Below are positions 1 to 7,438 of a DNA stretch of 21,191 nucleotides, one piece after another (positions within the stretch are counted from its first letter, which is position 1; every line of letters begins with the position of its first letter). Source of the stretch: an uncultured Eubacteriales bacterium. Its GTDB lineage: Bacteria; Bacillota; Clostridia; Oscillospirales; Oscillospiraceae. Below the pieces are notes generated by a model. That model was not told where the DNA came from and did not search any database. It saw only the letters and a program-made list of their open reading frames with translations. The translations under genes and the position numbers were made by a program. The stretch covers positions 1 through 21,191 of the forward strand of contig URAL01000028.1 of the NCBI GenBank assembly GCA_900545805.1, written 5' to 3'.

Positions 1-731
1 TCGGCTGGATATTAAACTGCTACACCATGTTCGGGGAGCTGAGCCGCATGACGCAGTTCAAGGACAAGTGCGCAAAGAATGCCGACAACATAAACGGCGG
101 CCTGTTTACCTATCCAAGCCTCATGGCGGCAGATATCCTGCTGTATCAGGCCGACTACGTCCCCGTAGGCGAGGATCAGCGCCAGCACTGTGAATTGACG
201 CGTGACATCGCCGTGCGCTTTAACAACATCTACGGCGAGACCTTCAAGGTCCCCGAGGCCTATGTTCCCAAGGCCGGAGCCCGCGTCATGGGGCTGGGAA
301 ATCCCACGGCGAAGATGAGCAAATCCGACCCCAACGGCTGCGTTTTCCTCATGGAAAAGCCCGAGGACATTGCCCGCAAGTTCAAGCGCGCCGTCACCGA
401 CTCCGACACGGAAAACTGTGTGCGCTTCGATATGGCAGGCAAGCCCGGCGTTTCAAACCTCATGAGCATCTACTCGGCCGTCACCGGCAAGAGCTTTGAT
501 GAGATAGAAAAGGAATTCGACGGATGCGGCTACGGCGTGTTCAAGCCCGCCGTCGGCGATGCCGTTATCGAGACGCTGCGTCCCATACGCGAGGAGGCCA
601 CGCGCCTTCTCAACGATAAAGAGTACCTGCGCAGCGTTTACACCGAGGGTGCGCAGAAGGCAGGCGTCATCGCCCGCAAGACCCTCCGCAAGGTCTACAA
701 GAAGATCGGCCTCGTCGAAAAGCCTTTTTAA
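1..731 (+). CDS. trpS: Tryptophanyl-tRNA synthetase, C-terminal part (5' end outside window)
   Basis: This gene charges tRNA-Trp with tryptophan in the cytoplasm (class I aminoacyl-tRNA synthetase). The frame is open from base 3 and reads GWILNCYTMFGELSRMTQFK before the first internal ATG at 27, so the true start lies upstream of the window and 27 is not a start. The segment has the TrpS signatures GELSRMTQFKDK, YQADYVPVGEDQRQH and the class I KMSKS loop (AKMSKSDPNG), followed by the C-terminal helical part ending in KKIGLVEKPF. The missing part would hold the HIGH motif and the start of the Rossmann fold. The next gene, tagO, starts 39 bases downstream on the same strand with no terminator visible between them, so read-through is possible. 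The family assignment is essentially certain from the motifs. Confidence 0.96.
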   Translation, partial: GWILNCYTMFGELSRMTQFKDKCAKNADNINGGLFTYPSLMAADILLYQADYVPVGEDQRQHCELTRDIAVRFNNIYGETFKVPEAYVPKAGARVMGLGNPTAKMSKSDPNGCVFLMEKPEDIARKFKRAVTDSDTENCVRFDMAGKPGVSNLMSIYSAVTGKSFDEIEKEFDGCGYGVFKPAVGDAVIETLRPIREEATRLLNDKEYLRSVYTEGAQKAGVIARKTLRKVYKKIGLVEKPF

Positions 732-770
732 ACATTAATAAATATAGACAGTCCACGGAGATATAAAAAT

Positions 771-1886
771 ATGATAGATCTCAGTTTTGACGTCTGGAAG
801 AACATATTGCTCGCACTCGCGGTAGCCTTTGTCATTTCCTTCGCCGCGACGCCCGTTGTCAGCTCCTTTGCCAAAAAGGTCGGCGCGATAGATATTCCGG
901 ACAAAAAGCGCCATATCCACAGCCATCCGATACCCCGCATGGGCGGACTTGCGATATTTCTGGGCTTTCTGCTGTCGGTTCTGCTGTTTGCAAACATCAC
1001 GCCGCAGGTGCGAGGGATACTTCTGGGCGCTATTCTCATCGTCGTCGTCGGCGCAATAGATGACGTTATGAACTTAAACGCGTGGCTTAAATTCTGCGTG
1101 CAGATAGTCGCGGCGGTCATCGCCGTTTTGTCCGGCGTTATCATAAACGTTGTGTCAAACCCGCTGCTGATAACCAGCGAGCAGGCCGTCACCATCGGCA
1201 TCCTCGCCGTTCCCGTGACAATACTGTGGATAGTCGGCGTTACAAACTCCGTAAACCTTATAGACGGCCTTGACGGCCTTGCCTGCGGCGTTTCGGCGAT
1301 AGCGTCGATGACGATGCTCGTCGTGTCGCTTTTAGTTTCGGATGCTAATATAAACGTTGCCGTGATCCTCGCCGCGCTAGTCGGCGGCTGTCTCGGCTTT
1401 ATACCGTATAACCTGAACCCTGCGAAGATTTTTATGGGCGATACCGGCGCACTGCTTTTGGGCTATATTCTGGCGACGGTGTCCGTTATCGGAATGTTCA
1501 AGTTCTACGCCGTCGTCACATTTGTCCTGCCGGTGCTCGCGCTGGCCGTTCCGCTTTCGGATACTATATTTGCCTTCACACGCCGCATCCTGCACGGACA
1601 GAGCCCCTTCCATGCCGACAGGGGGCATTTCCACCACAAGCTGCTGGATATGGGCCTCAATCAGAAGCAGGCTGTCGCCGTGCTGTACGCCGTTTCGGCC
1701 ATCCTCGGCCTCGCGGCGGTGCTGCTGACCTCGACGGGCATCGTACGCATCATCGTGGCGGTCATTGCATTTGCCATCGCCGTGTGCGTGTGGCTGTTTG
1801 TGTTCAGACACAATAACAATATCCATCCGCTGCCGCATGAAAAGCCGGCGGAGGAGTCGGGAAAGGACGGTGAAGCAAATGAGTAA
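771..1886 (+). CDS. tagO: Undecaprenyl-phosphate GlcNAc-1-phosphate transferase (TagO/WecA family)
   Basis: This integral membrane enzyme transfers GlcNAc-1-phosphate from UDP-GlcNAc to undecaprenyl phosphate, the committed step for wall teichoic acid or another secondary wall polymer. The 371-residue length fits the MraY/WecA/TagO family. Visible motifs are the early IDIPDKKRHIHSHPIPRMGG, the acidic AIDDVMNLN loop, NLIDGLDGLACG, FMGDTGALLLGY (Mg-binding) and the histidine motif HADRGHFHHKLLDMG. About ten or eleven hydrophobic segments alternate along the protein, and the C-terminus is a charged cytoplasmic tail. The ATG at 771 follows a CGGAG site at 756-760. The stop overlaps the start of the 2-epimerase gene by eight bases, indicating coupled translation. 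The epimerase partner makes the ManNAc donor used next in teichoic acid linkage units, which favours TagO over an MraY or WbpL role. Confidence 0.92.
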   Translation: MIDLSFDVWKNILLALAVAFVISFAATPVVSSFAKKVGAIDIPDKKRHIHSHPIPRMGGLAIFLGFLLSVLLFANITPQVRGILLGAILIVVVGAIDDVMNLNAWLKFCVQIVAAVIAVLSGVIINVVSNPLLITSEQAVTIGILAVPVTILWIVGVTNSVNLIDGLDGLACGVSAIASMTMLVVSLLVSDANINVAVILAALVGGCLGFIPYNLNPAKIFMGDTGALLLGYILATVSVIGMFKFYAVVTFVLPVLALAVPLSDTIFAFTRRILHGQSPFHADRGHFHHKLLDMGLNQKQAVAVLYAVSAILGLAAVLLTSTGIVRIIVAVIAFAIAVCVWLFVFRHNNNIHPLPHEKPAEESGKDGEANE

Positions 1887-3030
1887 GCTCAAGGTCATGT
1901 CCGTTTTCGGCACGCGCCCGGAGGCTATAAAAATGGCGCCGCTCGCGCTGGAGCTTCAGCGCCGCGAGAGCATCAAGAGCCTCATTTGCGTCACCGCACA
2001 GCACCGCGAGATGCTCGACTCGGTCATGAGCTGCTTCGGCCTCAAGGCCGACGCCGACCTCAACATCATGGGCAAAAATCAGACCCTCACCGACGTCACC
2101 GTCAAGGCGCTCAAGGGTCTTGAGGGCTGCTTTGCCGAATTCAAGCCCGACCTTGTCCTTGTCCACGGCGACACGAGCACGACCTTCTCCGCCGCGCTCG
2201 CCGCGTTCTACGCTAAAATACCCGTCGGCCACGTCGAGGCCGGGCTGCGCACCTATGACCGCTACAGCCCCTTCCCCGAGGAGATGAACCGCTGCCTCGT
2301 AGGCCGCCTTGCGACGCTGCACTTCGCTCCGACGTCGAAAAACGCGGAAAATCTCCGCGCCGAGGCCGTCACGGGCGACATTTTTGTCACGGGCAACACC
2401 GTCATCGACGCGATGAGATACACAGTCGGCGACGGCGGCTTTACATCGCCCGAGCTTAAAGAAATCGACTTTTCAAAAAAGGTAATAGCAATGACCTGCC
2501 ACCGCCGCGAAAACTACGGCGAGCCGATGAAAAACATCTTTTCCGCCGTCCGCGAGATCGCGCTGACGCACCCGGAGGTCGAGATAGTCTACCCCGTGCA
2601 TCTGTCGCCGATCGTGCGCGGCGCAGCTCGTGAGCAGCTTGCGGATCTTGAAAACGTCCGCCTCATAGAGCCGCTGGACGCGATGGACATGCACAGGCTC
2701 ATGAGCGCAAGCTACATGGTCATGACCGATTCCGGCGGCATCCAGGAGGAGGCGCCCTCGCTCGGCAAGCCCGTGCTTGTCCTGCGAAAGGAAACAGAGC
2801 GACCCGAGGCCGTCGCGGCAGGCACGGTAAAGCTCACCGGCGTTGAGCGCGAGGATATCATCCGCGACGCAAACGAGCTTCTCACGGGGGGCGAAATGTA
2901 TCAGCGCATGGCGCACGCCGTCAACCCCTACGGCGACGGGCACGCCTGCGAGCGCATCGCCGATGCGATAGAGTTCTCCTTCGGCCTGCGAAAAGACAGA
3001 CCGAGCGAATTTTTAAAGGCGCTTTTTTAG
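1879..3030 (+). CDS. wecB: UDP-N-acetylglucosamine 2-epimerase (non-hydrolysing)
   Basis: This cytoplasmic enzyme interconverts UDP-GlcNAc and UDP-ManNAc (WecB/MnaA family). The 383-residue length is normal. Motifs in order are VFGTRPEAIKMAPL at the N-terminus, HGDTSTTFSAALAAFY, GHVEAGLRTYDRYSPFPEE, MTCHRRENYGEP and TDSGGIQEEAPSLGKPVLVL. They include the conserved Asp, two Glu and His used in catalysis by the E. coli enzyme. The ATG at 1879 is chosen because AAAGGA lies just upstream at about 1862-1867 and conserved sequence begins at once; the frame stays open further upstream, but that part reads as non-homologous basic sequence inside tagO. The gene overlaps tagO by eight bases. Its stop codon (3028-3030) is the TAG inside the TTTTTTAG end of repeat E1, so the last codons may have been set by that repeat. 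In Bacillus the name mnaA would be used. Confidence 0.95.
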   Translation: MSKLKVMSVFGTRPEAIKMAPLALELQRRESIKSLICVTAQHREMLDSVMSCFGLKADADLNIMGKNQTLTDVTVKALKGLEGCFAEFKPDLVLVHGDTSTTFSAALAAFYAKIPVGHVEAGLRTYDRYSPFPEEMNRCLVGRLATLHFAPTSKNAENLRAEAVTGDIFVTGNTVIDAMRYTVGDGGFTSPELKEIDFSKKVIAMTCHRRENYGEPMKNIFSAVREIALTHPEVEIVYPVHLSPIVRGAAREQLADLENVRLIEPLDAMDMHRLMSASYMVMTDSGGIQEEAPSLGKPVLVLRKETERPEAVAAGTVKLTGVEREDIIRDANELLTGGEMYQRMAHAVNPYGDGHACERIADAIEFSFGLRKDRPSEFLKALF

Positions 3031-3258
3031 CAGCGAATTTGCACTGTACGGATACGCATATTGCGGCCGCCCGGTGTCGCACCTGCTGACAAAACCGTGA
3101 AACTGCCGCTTACCAACACTGCGCCCCTTGCCTTCACCTTGAGGGGAAGGCATGGGGCGCAGCGCTGTAGTGCGATGCAAAACCGGTTTTGCCGGCAGGC
3201 CCGAACCGGGACAACGCAATAAATGTATTGGTACAATGTAAATGCGCCACTGAAAATT
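3023..3258 (+). repeat. Foldback repeat E1, first of four dispersed copies
   Basis: This 236-bp element fills most of the gap between wecB and the Pho box. The left arm (3023 to about 3130) starts TTTTTTAGCAGCG and contains GGATACGCATATTGCG and CCCGGTGTCG. The right arm (about 3150-3258), read in reverse complement, gives TTTTCAGTGGCGCATTTAC, CAATACATTTATTGCG and CCCGGTTCGGG, so the two arms are long imperfect inverted repeats. Nested inside are a 15-bp stem with one mismatch (3120-3134 with 3147-3161) and the self-complementary GCAAAACCGGTTTTGC at 3177-3192. Related sequence lies at 5805-5846, 12960-13377 and 17718-17842. No reading frame of note lies inside. The form is that of a MITE or other structured repeat; it could also act as an RNA hairpin ending the tagO-wecB transcript. 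Confidence 0.8.
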
Positions 3259-3259
3259 C

Positions 3260-3294
3260 GTGCGCTCTGCGCACACCACCGGCTATCCACTATC
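3260..3294 (-). repeat. Short hairpin repeat, family B copy 1
   Basis: Read on the minus strand this is GATAGTGGATAGCC, a spacer of five bases, then a GTGCGC-AGA-GCGCAC hairpin. The same order, GATAGCGGATAGCC, five bases, then a longer GTGCGGC hairpin, occurs at 10881-10918. The copy abuts the right end of E1. Its function is unknown; it resembles REP-type palindromic units. Confidence 0.55.
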
Positions 3295-3322
3295 ACCTGC
3301 CGGCTGTCCGCAATCCGCTGAA

Positions 3323-3369
3323 TTTACACAAACTTTACATTTCAAAGCTGTTTTACATTACGCTTTACA
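3323..3369 (+). promoter_or_regulatory. Probable Pho box upstream of the PhoP-like gene
   Basis: Four exact TTTACA hexamers lie in direct orientation at 3323, 3334, 3352 and 3364, with start-to-start distances of 11, 18 and 12 bases. PhoP of Bacillus binds direct repeats close to TTAACA or TTTACA spaced about 11 bp apart. The array ends 42 bases before the response regulator start, and a TAAGAT at 3378-3383 could serve as the -10 of a PhoP-activated promoter that lacks a normal -35. Autoregulation is inferred. Confidence 0.6.
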
Positions 3370-3411
3370 ATTAAAATTAAGATAAAGCAAGGTAATTGCG
3401 AGGTAATGACA

Positions 3412-4086
3412 ATGATTTTTTGTGTTGAAGACGACGCCGGCATCAGAGATCTCATGATATACACGCTCAACGCCTCCGGCTTTCAGGCCGAAGGCTTTGA
3501 AAGCGCAAGGGAGCTTTATTCGGCGCTGGCGGACACTGTGCCGGAGCTTATCCTGCTCGATATAATGCTCCCGGGCGAAGACGGCATTTCCATCTTAAAG
3601 CGCCTGAAGGCCGATCAGCGCACGGCTGATATCCCCGTAATAATGGCCACCGCTAAAGGTAATGAGTATGACAAGGTTATCGGTCTTGACCTCGGCGCGG
3701 ACGACTATCTTGCAAAGCCCTTCGGCATGATGGAGATGGCCTCGCGCGTGCGCGCGGTGCTGCGCCGCAGCGGAAAGGCGACGGATGTGAAGCCACAGCT
3801 TGTGCGTATAGGCGGACTTGAGATGAACCTTTCGGAGCACACCGTCACCGCCGACGGACGCCGCGTGCAGCTCACGCTCAAGGAATATGAGATGCTGCAC
3901 ACATTCATGACCAGCCCCGGACGTGCATTCACTCGTGAGCAGCTGCTGTCCTCTGTCTGGTGCGAGGACTTTTTGGGCGAAACACGCACGGTGGATGTCC
4001 ACGTCGGCACACTGCGGCAGAAGCTCGGCAGGTGCGGCTCGTATATCCGCACGGTGCGCGGCGTAGGCTACCGAATGGAGGAGTAG
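3412..4086 (+). CDS. OmpR/PhoB-family response regulator, PhoP-like
   Basis: This cytoplasmic DNA-binding regulator pairs with the histidine kinase that follows three bases later. Receiver domain: acidic pair EDD near residue 6, phospho-acceptor Asp50 in LILLDIMLP, Thr80 in IMATAKG and Lys102 in LAKPF. A winged-helix output domain follows from about residue 130, with LTLKEYEMLHTFM, FTREQLLSSVW, RTVDVHVGTLRQKLG and VRGVGYRMEE. ATG 3412 is preferred over the in-frame ATG at 3406: the GAGG at 3400-3403 is eight bases from 3412 but only two from 3406. The product is then 224 residues, normal for the family. The kinase has PhoR-like architecture and the promoter carries a Pho-box-like array, so phosphate control is the leading guess, but other OmpR regulators share these motifs. 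Confidence 0.9.
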   Translation: MIFCVEDDAGIRDLMIYTLNASGFQAEGFESARELYSALADTVPELILLDIMLPGEDGISILKRLKADQRTADIPVIMATAKGNEYDKVIGLDLGADDYLAKPFGMMEMASRVRAVLRRSGKATDVKPQLVRIGGLEMNLSEHTVTADGRRVQLTLKEYEMLHTFMTSPGRAFTREQLLSSVWCEDFLGETRTVDVHVGTLRQKLGRCGSYIRTVRGVGYRMEE

Positions 4087-4089
4087 AGC

Positions 4090-5739
4090 ATGACGAAGCG
4101 TATTTTTCGCTCGATCTTCACGGTTGCCGCCGTCATTCTTCTGGCGTCGTTCGTGCTGATAACAGGCGTACTGTACGAGTACTTTTCAAATAAGCAGATG
4201 GATCAGCTTAACATGCAGACCCATCTCGCCGCACAGGGCATTGAGTCTGCCGGCGAGGAATACTTTTCCGATATGGACATATCGGGATGCCGCCTCACAT
4301 GGATCGCCGCCGACGGCACTGTGCTGTACGACAGCCGTGCCGATCAGTCGAGCATGGAAAACCACGCCGACCGCGAGGAGGTACATCAGGCTCTCAAAAC
4401 CGGTCACGGCGAGAGCATGAGATACTCGACAACGCTCATGGAGCGTCAGCTCTATTCGGCTGACCGCCTGTCCGACGGCACGGTCGTGCGCATTTCCGAC
4501 ATGCAGTATACGCCGCTGACGCTTATTCTCGGCATGATACAGCCCGTGGCAATCATCGCCCTTCTTGCGCTGCTGCTGTCGCTGCTTCTGGCCTCACGCA
4601 TGGCAAAGCGCATCGTCAAGCCCTTAAACGAGATGAGCCTTGACGACGCGGAGAGGATCAATACCTACCCCGAGCTCGCTCCGCTGACCGACAAGCTCAA
4701 GAGCCAGCAGAATCAGCTTCGCGAGCAGGAAAAGGAGCTGCGGCGCCGCCGCGACGAGTTTGACGCAGCAACCGGCAGTATGACCGAGGGGCTTGTCCTG
4801 CTCAATGAGCAGGGCAGCGTCCTGAGTATAAACAAGGCTGCGACAAAGGCTCTGGATATAGGCCGCTACTGCATAGGTAAGGACATCCGTGAGCTCAGCG
4901 CGGAGCCTCCGCTGCGCGAGACTGTAGAAAAGGCGCTCGGCGGCGCGCACGGCGAAGAGCACATAACCCTCGGCGGCGTGAGCTACAGGCTGTATGCAAG
5001 CCCCGTAATGTCCGGCAACAGGGTCGCGGGCGCCGCGCTTCTGATGCTCGATACGACCGAAAAGGAAAAGGCCGAGCAGTTGCGGCGCGAGTTCTCCGCG
5101 AACGTTTCGCATGAGCTGAAAACGCCGCTGCACACCATATCCGGCTGCGCGGAGCTTTTAGCCAACGGCATCGTAAAGCCCGAAGACGTGCCTAATTTTC
5201 TCAGTCAGATTCAGTCAGAGTCAAAGCGCATGATCGCGCTTATAGATGACATCATAAAGCTTTCGCACCTGGACGAGGACGCAGAGGATATGCAGCGCGA
5301 GGACGTCGATCTTTTAGCCGTCGCAAGGAGCGAGACCGCTAATCTCGATCAGGCCGCCGAAGCTGCAGGCGTCGAGCTCACGGTCTCCGGCGAGAGTGCC
5401 GTCATAAACGGCATACCTCAGCTGCTGGCCGCGATAGTTCATAATCTCTGTGAGAATGCGATAAAATACAACCGCCCCGGCGGCTTTGCCCGCGTGAACG
5501 TGCGGCATGAGGGCGAAAGGGTTCTGCTTACCGTCGAGGATAACGGCATCGGCATACCGCCCGAGCAGCAGGAGCGCATCTTCGAGCGCTTCTACCGTGT
5601 GGACAAGAGCCACTCAAAGGAGGTCGGCGGAACGGGTCTCGGCCTTTCGATAGTCAAGCACGCCGCCGCCCTGCACAACGCGAAAATTTCAGTTGGCTCC
5701 GCCCCCGGCAAGGGAACAATCATCACCCTCGTTTTTTGA
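4090..5739 (+). CDS. Sensor histidine kinase, PhoR-like (PAS-HisKA-HATPase)
   Basis: This membrane sensor kinase is the partner of the preceding regulator. The 549-residue chain has a transmembrane segment at about 9-31, an extracytoplasmic region of about 110 residues, a second transmembrane segment at about 143-168, a short HAMP-like linker (SRMAKRIVKPLNEM), a charged coiled segment near 200-222, and a PAS domain at about 224-325. HisKA has the phospho-acceptor His341 in ANVSHELKTPLHTI. The ATPase domain has NLCENAIKYN, VEDNGIGI, FERFYRVDKSHS and GGTGLGLSIVKH. This order matches PhoR/WalK-type kinases. The start follows GGAGG at 4078-4083, which overlaps the end of the regulator gene. No pst or phoU genes are in the window, so the phosphate role rests on architecture and the Pho-box-like array. 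Confidence 0.92.
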   Translation: MTKRIFRSIFTVAAVILLASFVLITGVLYEYFSNKQMDQLNMQTHLAAQGIESAGEEYFSDMDISGCRLTWIAADGTVLYDSRADQSSMENHADREEVHQALKTGHGESMRYSTTLMERQLYSADRLSDGTVVRISDMQYTPLTLILGMIQPVAIIALLALLLSLLLASRMAKRIVKPLNEMSLDDAERINTYPELAPLTDKLKSQQNQLREQEKELRRRRDEFDAATGSMTEGLVLLNEQGSVLSINKAATKALDIGRYCIGKDIRELSAEPPLRETVEKALGGAHGEEHITLGGVSYRLYASPVMSGNRVAGAALLMLDTTEKEKAEQLRREFSANVSHELKTPLHTISGCAELLANGIVKPEDVPNFLSQIQSESKRMIALIDDIIKLSHLDEDAEDMQREDVDLLAVARSETANLDQAAEAAGVELTVSGESAVINGIPQLLAAIVHNLCENAIKYNRPGGFARVNVRHEGERVLLTVEDNGIGIPPEQQERIFERFYRVDKSHSKEVGGTGLGLSIVKHAAALHNAKISVGSAPGKGTIITLVF

Positions 5740-5846
5740 AGGAGCACTGATGCTTTGCTCTGCGGCGATCACCAGTTTTTCTACGCGGTTTCCGGTCGGA
5801 CTGACGCAGGAAACGTATCGGTACAATGTAAAAACGCATATGAAAA
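5740..5846 (-). repeat. Degenerate repeat E4 between phoR-like gene and terminator
   Basis: Read on the minus strand from 5846, the sequence gives TTTTTCATATGCG, then TTTTACATTGTACC, GATACGTTTCCTGCGTCAG and CCGGAAACCGCG. This follows the order of the right arm of E1 read on the same strand: TTTTCAGTGGCGCAT, TTTACATTGTACC, AATACATTTATTGCG. The copy fills the space between the kinase stop codon and the terminator at 5843-5877. It is the most diverged of the four copies, and its far edge near 5740 is uncertain. No gene is seen here. Confidence 0.5.
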
Positions 5847-5877
5847 AGGAGTGCAGAAAAAATCTGCACTCCTTTTT
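5843..5877. terminator. Bidirectional rho-independent terminator
   Basis: The arms AAAAAGGAGTGCAGA (5843-5857) and TCTGCACTCCTTTTT (5863-5877) are perfectly complementary around a five-base A loop. With A and T tracts on both sides, it can end both the PhoP/PhoR-like transcript and the convergent dehydratase transcript. Confidence 0.9.
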
Positions 5878-5892
5878 TGAATCTGTGCGTCT

Positions 5893-7437
5893 TTAAAAAG
5901 CGTCGCAGTCGTCGAAATCGAGGAGAGTGGGGTCGATAGGGGTCTCGCGCAGGACGCTCTGCATGTACTGATTGACCTGGCGGCGCATATCGCGGCGCGA
6001 GATCGTGCGCGGATCCATGAGATCCTGCTGTACCCAGATGAAGTTTATGTTTCGCTCGCGTGCCTGCTCGTCGAAAATACCCTGGAGGCCGTCCATGCCC
6101 TTGCAGGATATCTGATCATACATGATGATGGTATCGACGTTGTACTCCTCGGCCACGCGCCACATCTCGTCGACTGCGTTTTTGTAGCCGCCCTTGGTGT
6201 GCTTGCGCATGGTCGCGCGCTGATATGTAAGGGCGACGCCCCTGAGCATTGTCTCGGGCGTGGAGGTGTCGATGATGACCTGGGAGATGTGCGTTTCCAT
6301 GTCCATGACGGATACGATGCCCCAGCACTGCTCGAGCCAGTTGGAGAAGTTGGTGTAGTAGTTTGCCGGGCATGACCAGACGAGAGCCTTGTGACGCATC
6401 TCGGCCGAGCAGGGAAGACGCTTTTCGTAAGCGTCGGTCATGAGCTTATGCACCTTTTTGTCGGCCTTGTTGAAGCGCTGATCCATGCCGCCGTGCAGAT
6501 GGTAGGTGTACATGCGGTACAGCCACGGAGTCGGACCCGTCACCTGCGGGTAGTCGGTTCGGTTTATCTCCCAAAGGTCAAGGTGGAAGCGCGTTACCTC
6601 GTTGTAGCTCTCAAGCGCCCTGGCAAACGCGTCCCAGTCGAACTTCTCGCCGGTGTGATCCTCGATGAATTTTATGCAGCCGCGCAGCTCCTCGACGGCG
6701 TATTCCTGCGCGTCAACGTCGTCGTTATAGCGCAGCGGAACACCGAGGCAGTAGGTCGGAAGCTTGAAGTAGCGGTCCTGGAACGAGGTGGTCATGATGC
6801 TGCCGTCGCAGGGCATGTTGCAGGCGATGAAGCATTTGCCGAAGATCGGGAAATCGCCCTCCGCGGCTACGCCGGCCTCGGCCGACGGCAGGGGACACAC
6901 GTCCGCGGGAACGCCGAAGTTTTCTATAGCGTCGAGATACACCGGCGGAAGCTGCTGGTTTATCATCGAGGACAGGAAGATGGGGATAGTCTGCACCGGG
7001 ATGCCGATAAGGTTCGGGAAGCCTGCCATGAGCTCGGTCGGAACGAGCTCGTCAAAGCAGACGATACGGTCTGCAAGCGATTTTTTCCCGCCGATGTTTT
7101 GGTCTGCGTCAAAGCTGCCGGCAATGATATCGATGGTGTGCTTTATGATGATGTCGTACAGCATATGGCCAGCCCTGAGCTGCACACCGCGCATGCCCTC
7201 GAGCTGGCGGTCGATAAACTGCGGCAGCGTAAGGTACGTCAGCATCCAGCGGTAGCGGAATATGCCCTTGACGACCTGAACAGGCGAGCGGAGAACGAAT
7301 TTAATCATATCCTTCCACATGACGCACCACCAGCCGTAGTCAACGAGCGTGTCCTTTATGCCGCGCCACTCACGCCATCGGCGAACGCCGGTCTTGTCTA
7401 TGTAGGTAAGACCAAGGTTTCTCGGTTTTTCTGCCAT
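5893..7437 (-). CDS. 2-hydroxyacyl-CoA dehydratase, large subunit (system 1)
   Basis: This is one of two subunits of an iron-sulfur 2-hydroxyacyl-CoA dehydratase, the family that removes water from 2-hydroxyacyl-CoA esters by a ketyl-radical mechanism in anaerobes (HgdAB, FldBC, HadBC). The 514 residues are somewhat longer than HgdA. Cysteines shared with the paralogue at 16036-17559 include Cys181, Cys210 (in NMPCD), one in CWGIV and one near 445 (SCKG); these are candidate cluster ligands. The C-terminal block FIWVQQDLMDPRTISRRDMR is also shared. The N-terminus carries WREWRGIKDT, again shared. The start lies one base after the stop of the small-subunit gene, with GGGAGG upstream, so the two are cotranslated. 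The substrate cannot be read from the sequence. No activator ATPase or CoA-transferase gene is nearby. Confidence 0.85.
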   Translation of the reverse strand: MAEKPRNLGLTYIDKTGVRRWREWRGIKDTLVDYGWWCVMWKDMIKFVLRSPVQVVKGIFRYRWMLTYLTLPQFIDRQLEGMRGVQLRAGHMLYDIIIKHTIDIIAGSFDADQNIGGKKSLADRIVCFDELVPTELMAGFPNLIGIPVQTIPIFLSSMINQQLPPVYLDAIENFGVPADVCPLPSAEAGVAAEGDFPIFGKCFIACNMPCDGSIMTTSFQDRYFKLPTYCLGVPLRYNDDVDAQEYAVEELRGCIKFIEDHTGEKFDWDAFARALESYNEVTRFHLDLWEINRTDYPQVTGPTPWLYRMYTYHLHGGMDQRFNKADKKVHKLMTDAYEKRLPCSAEMRHKALVWSCPANYYTNFSNWLEQCWGIVSVMDMETHISQVIIDTSTPETMLRGVALTYQRATMRKHTKGGYKNAVDEMWRVAEEYNVDTIIMYDQISCKGMDGLQGIFDEQARERNINFIWVQQDLMDPRTISRRDMRRQVNQYMQSVLRETPIDPTLLDFDDCDAF

Positions 7438-7438
7438 G

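Noticed and set aside
1765..1878. Extended N-terminus for the UDP-GlcNAc 2-epimerase
   Set aside because: The extra 38 residues are the out-of-frame reading of the tagO end, are basic and cysteine-rich, and precede a good ribosome site and the conserved family start at 1879.
3031..3405. Small genes in the wecB to response-regulator gap (88-, 89- and 61-codon frames)
   Set aside because: They fall in repeat E1, the hairpin repeat and the TTTACA array, with no ribosome sites and no protein-like composition.
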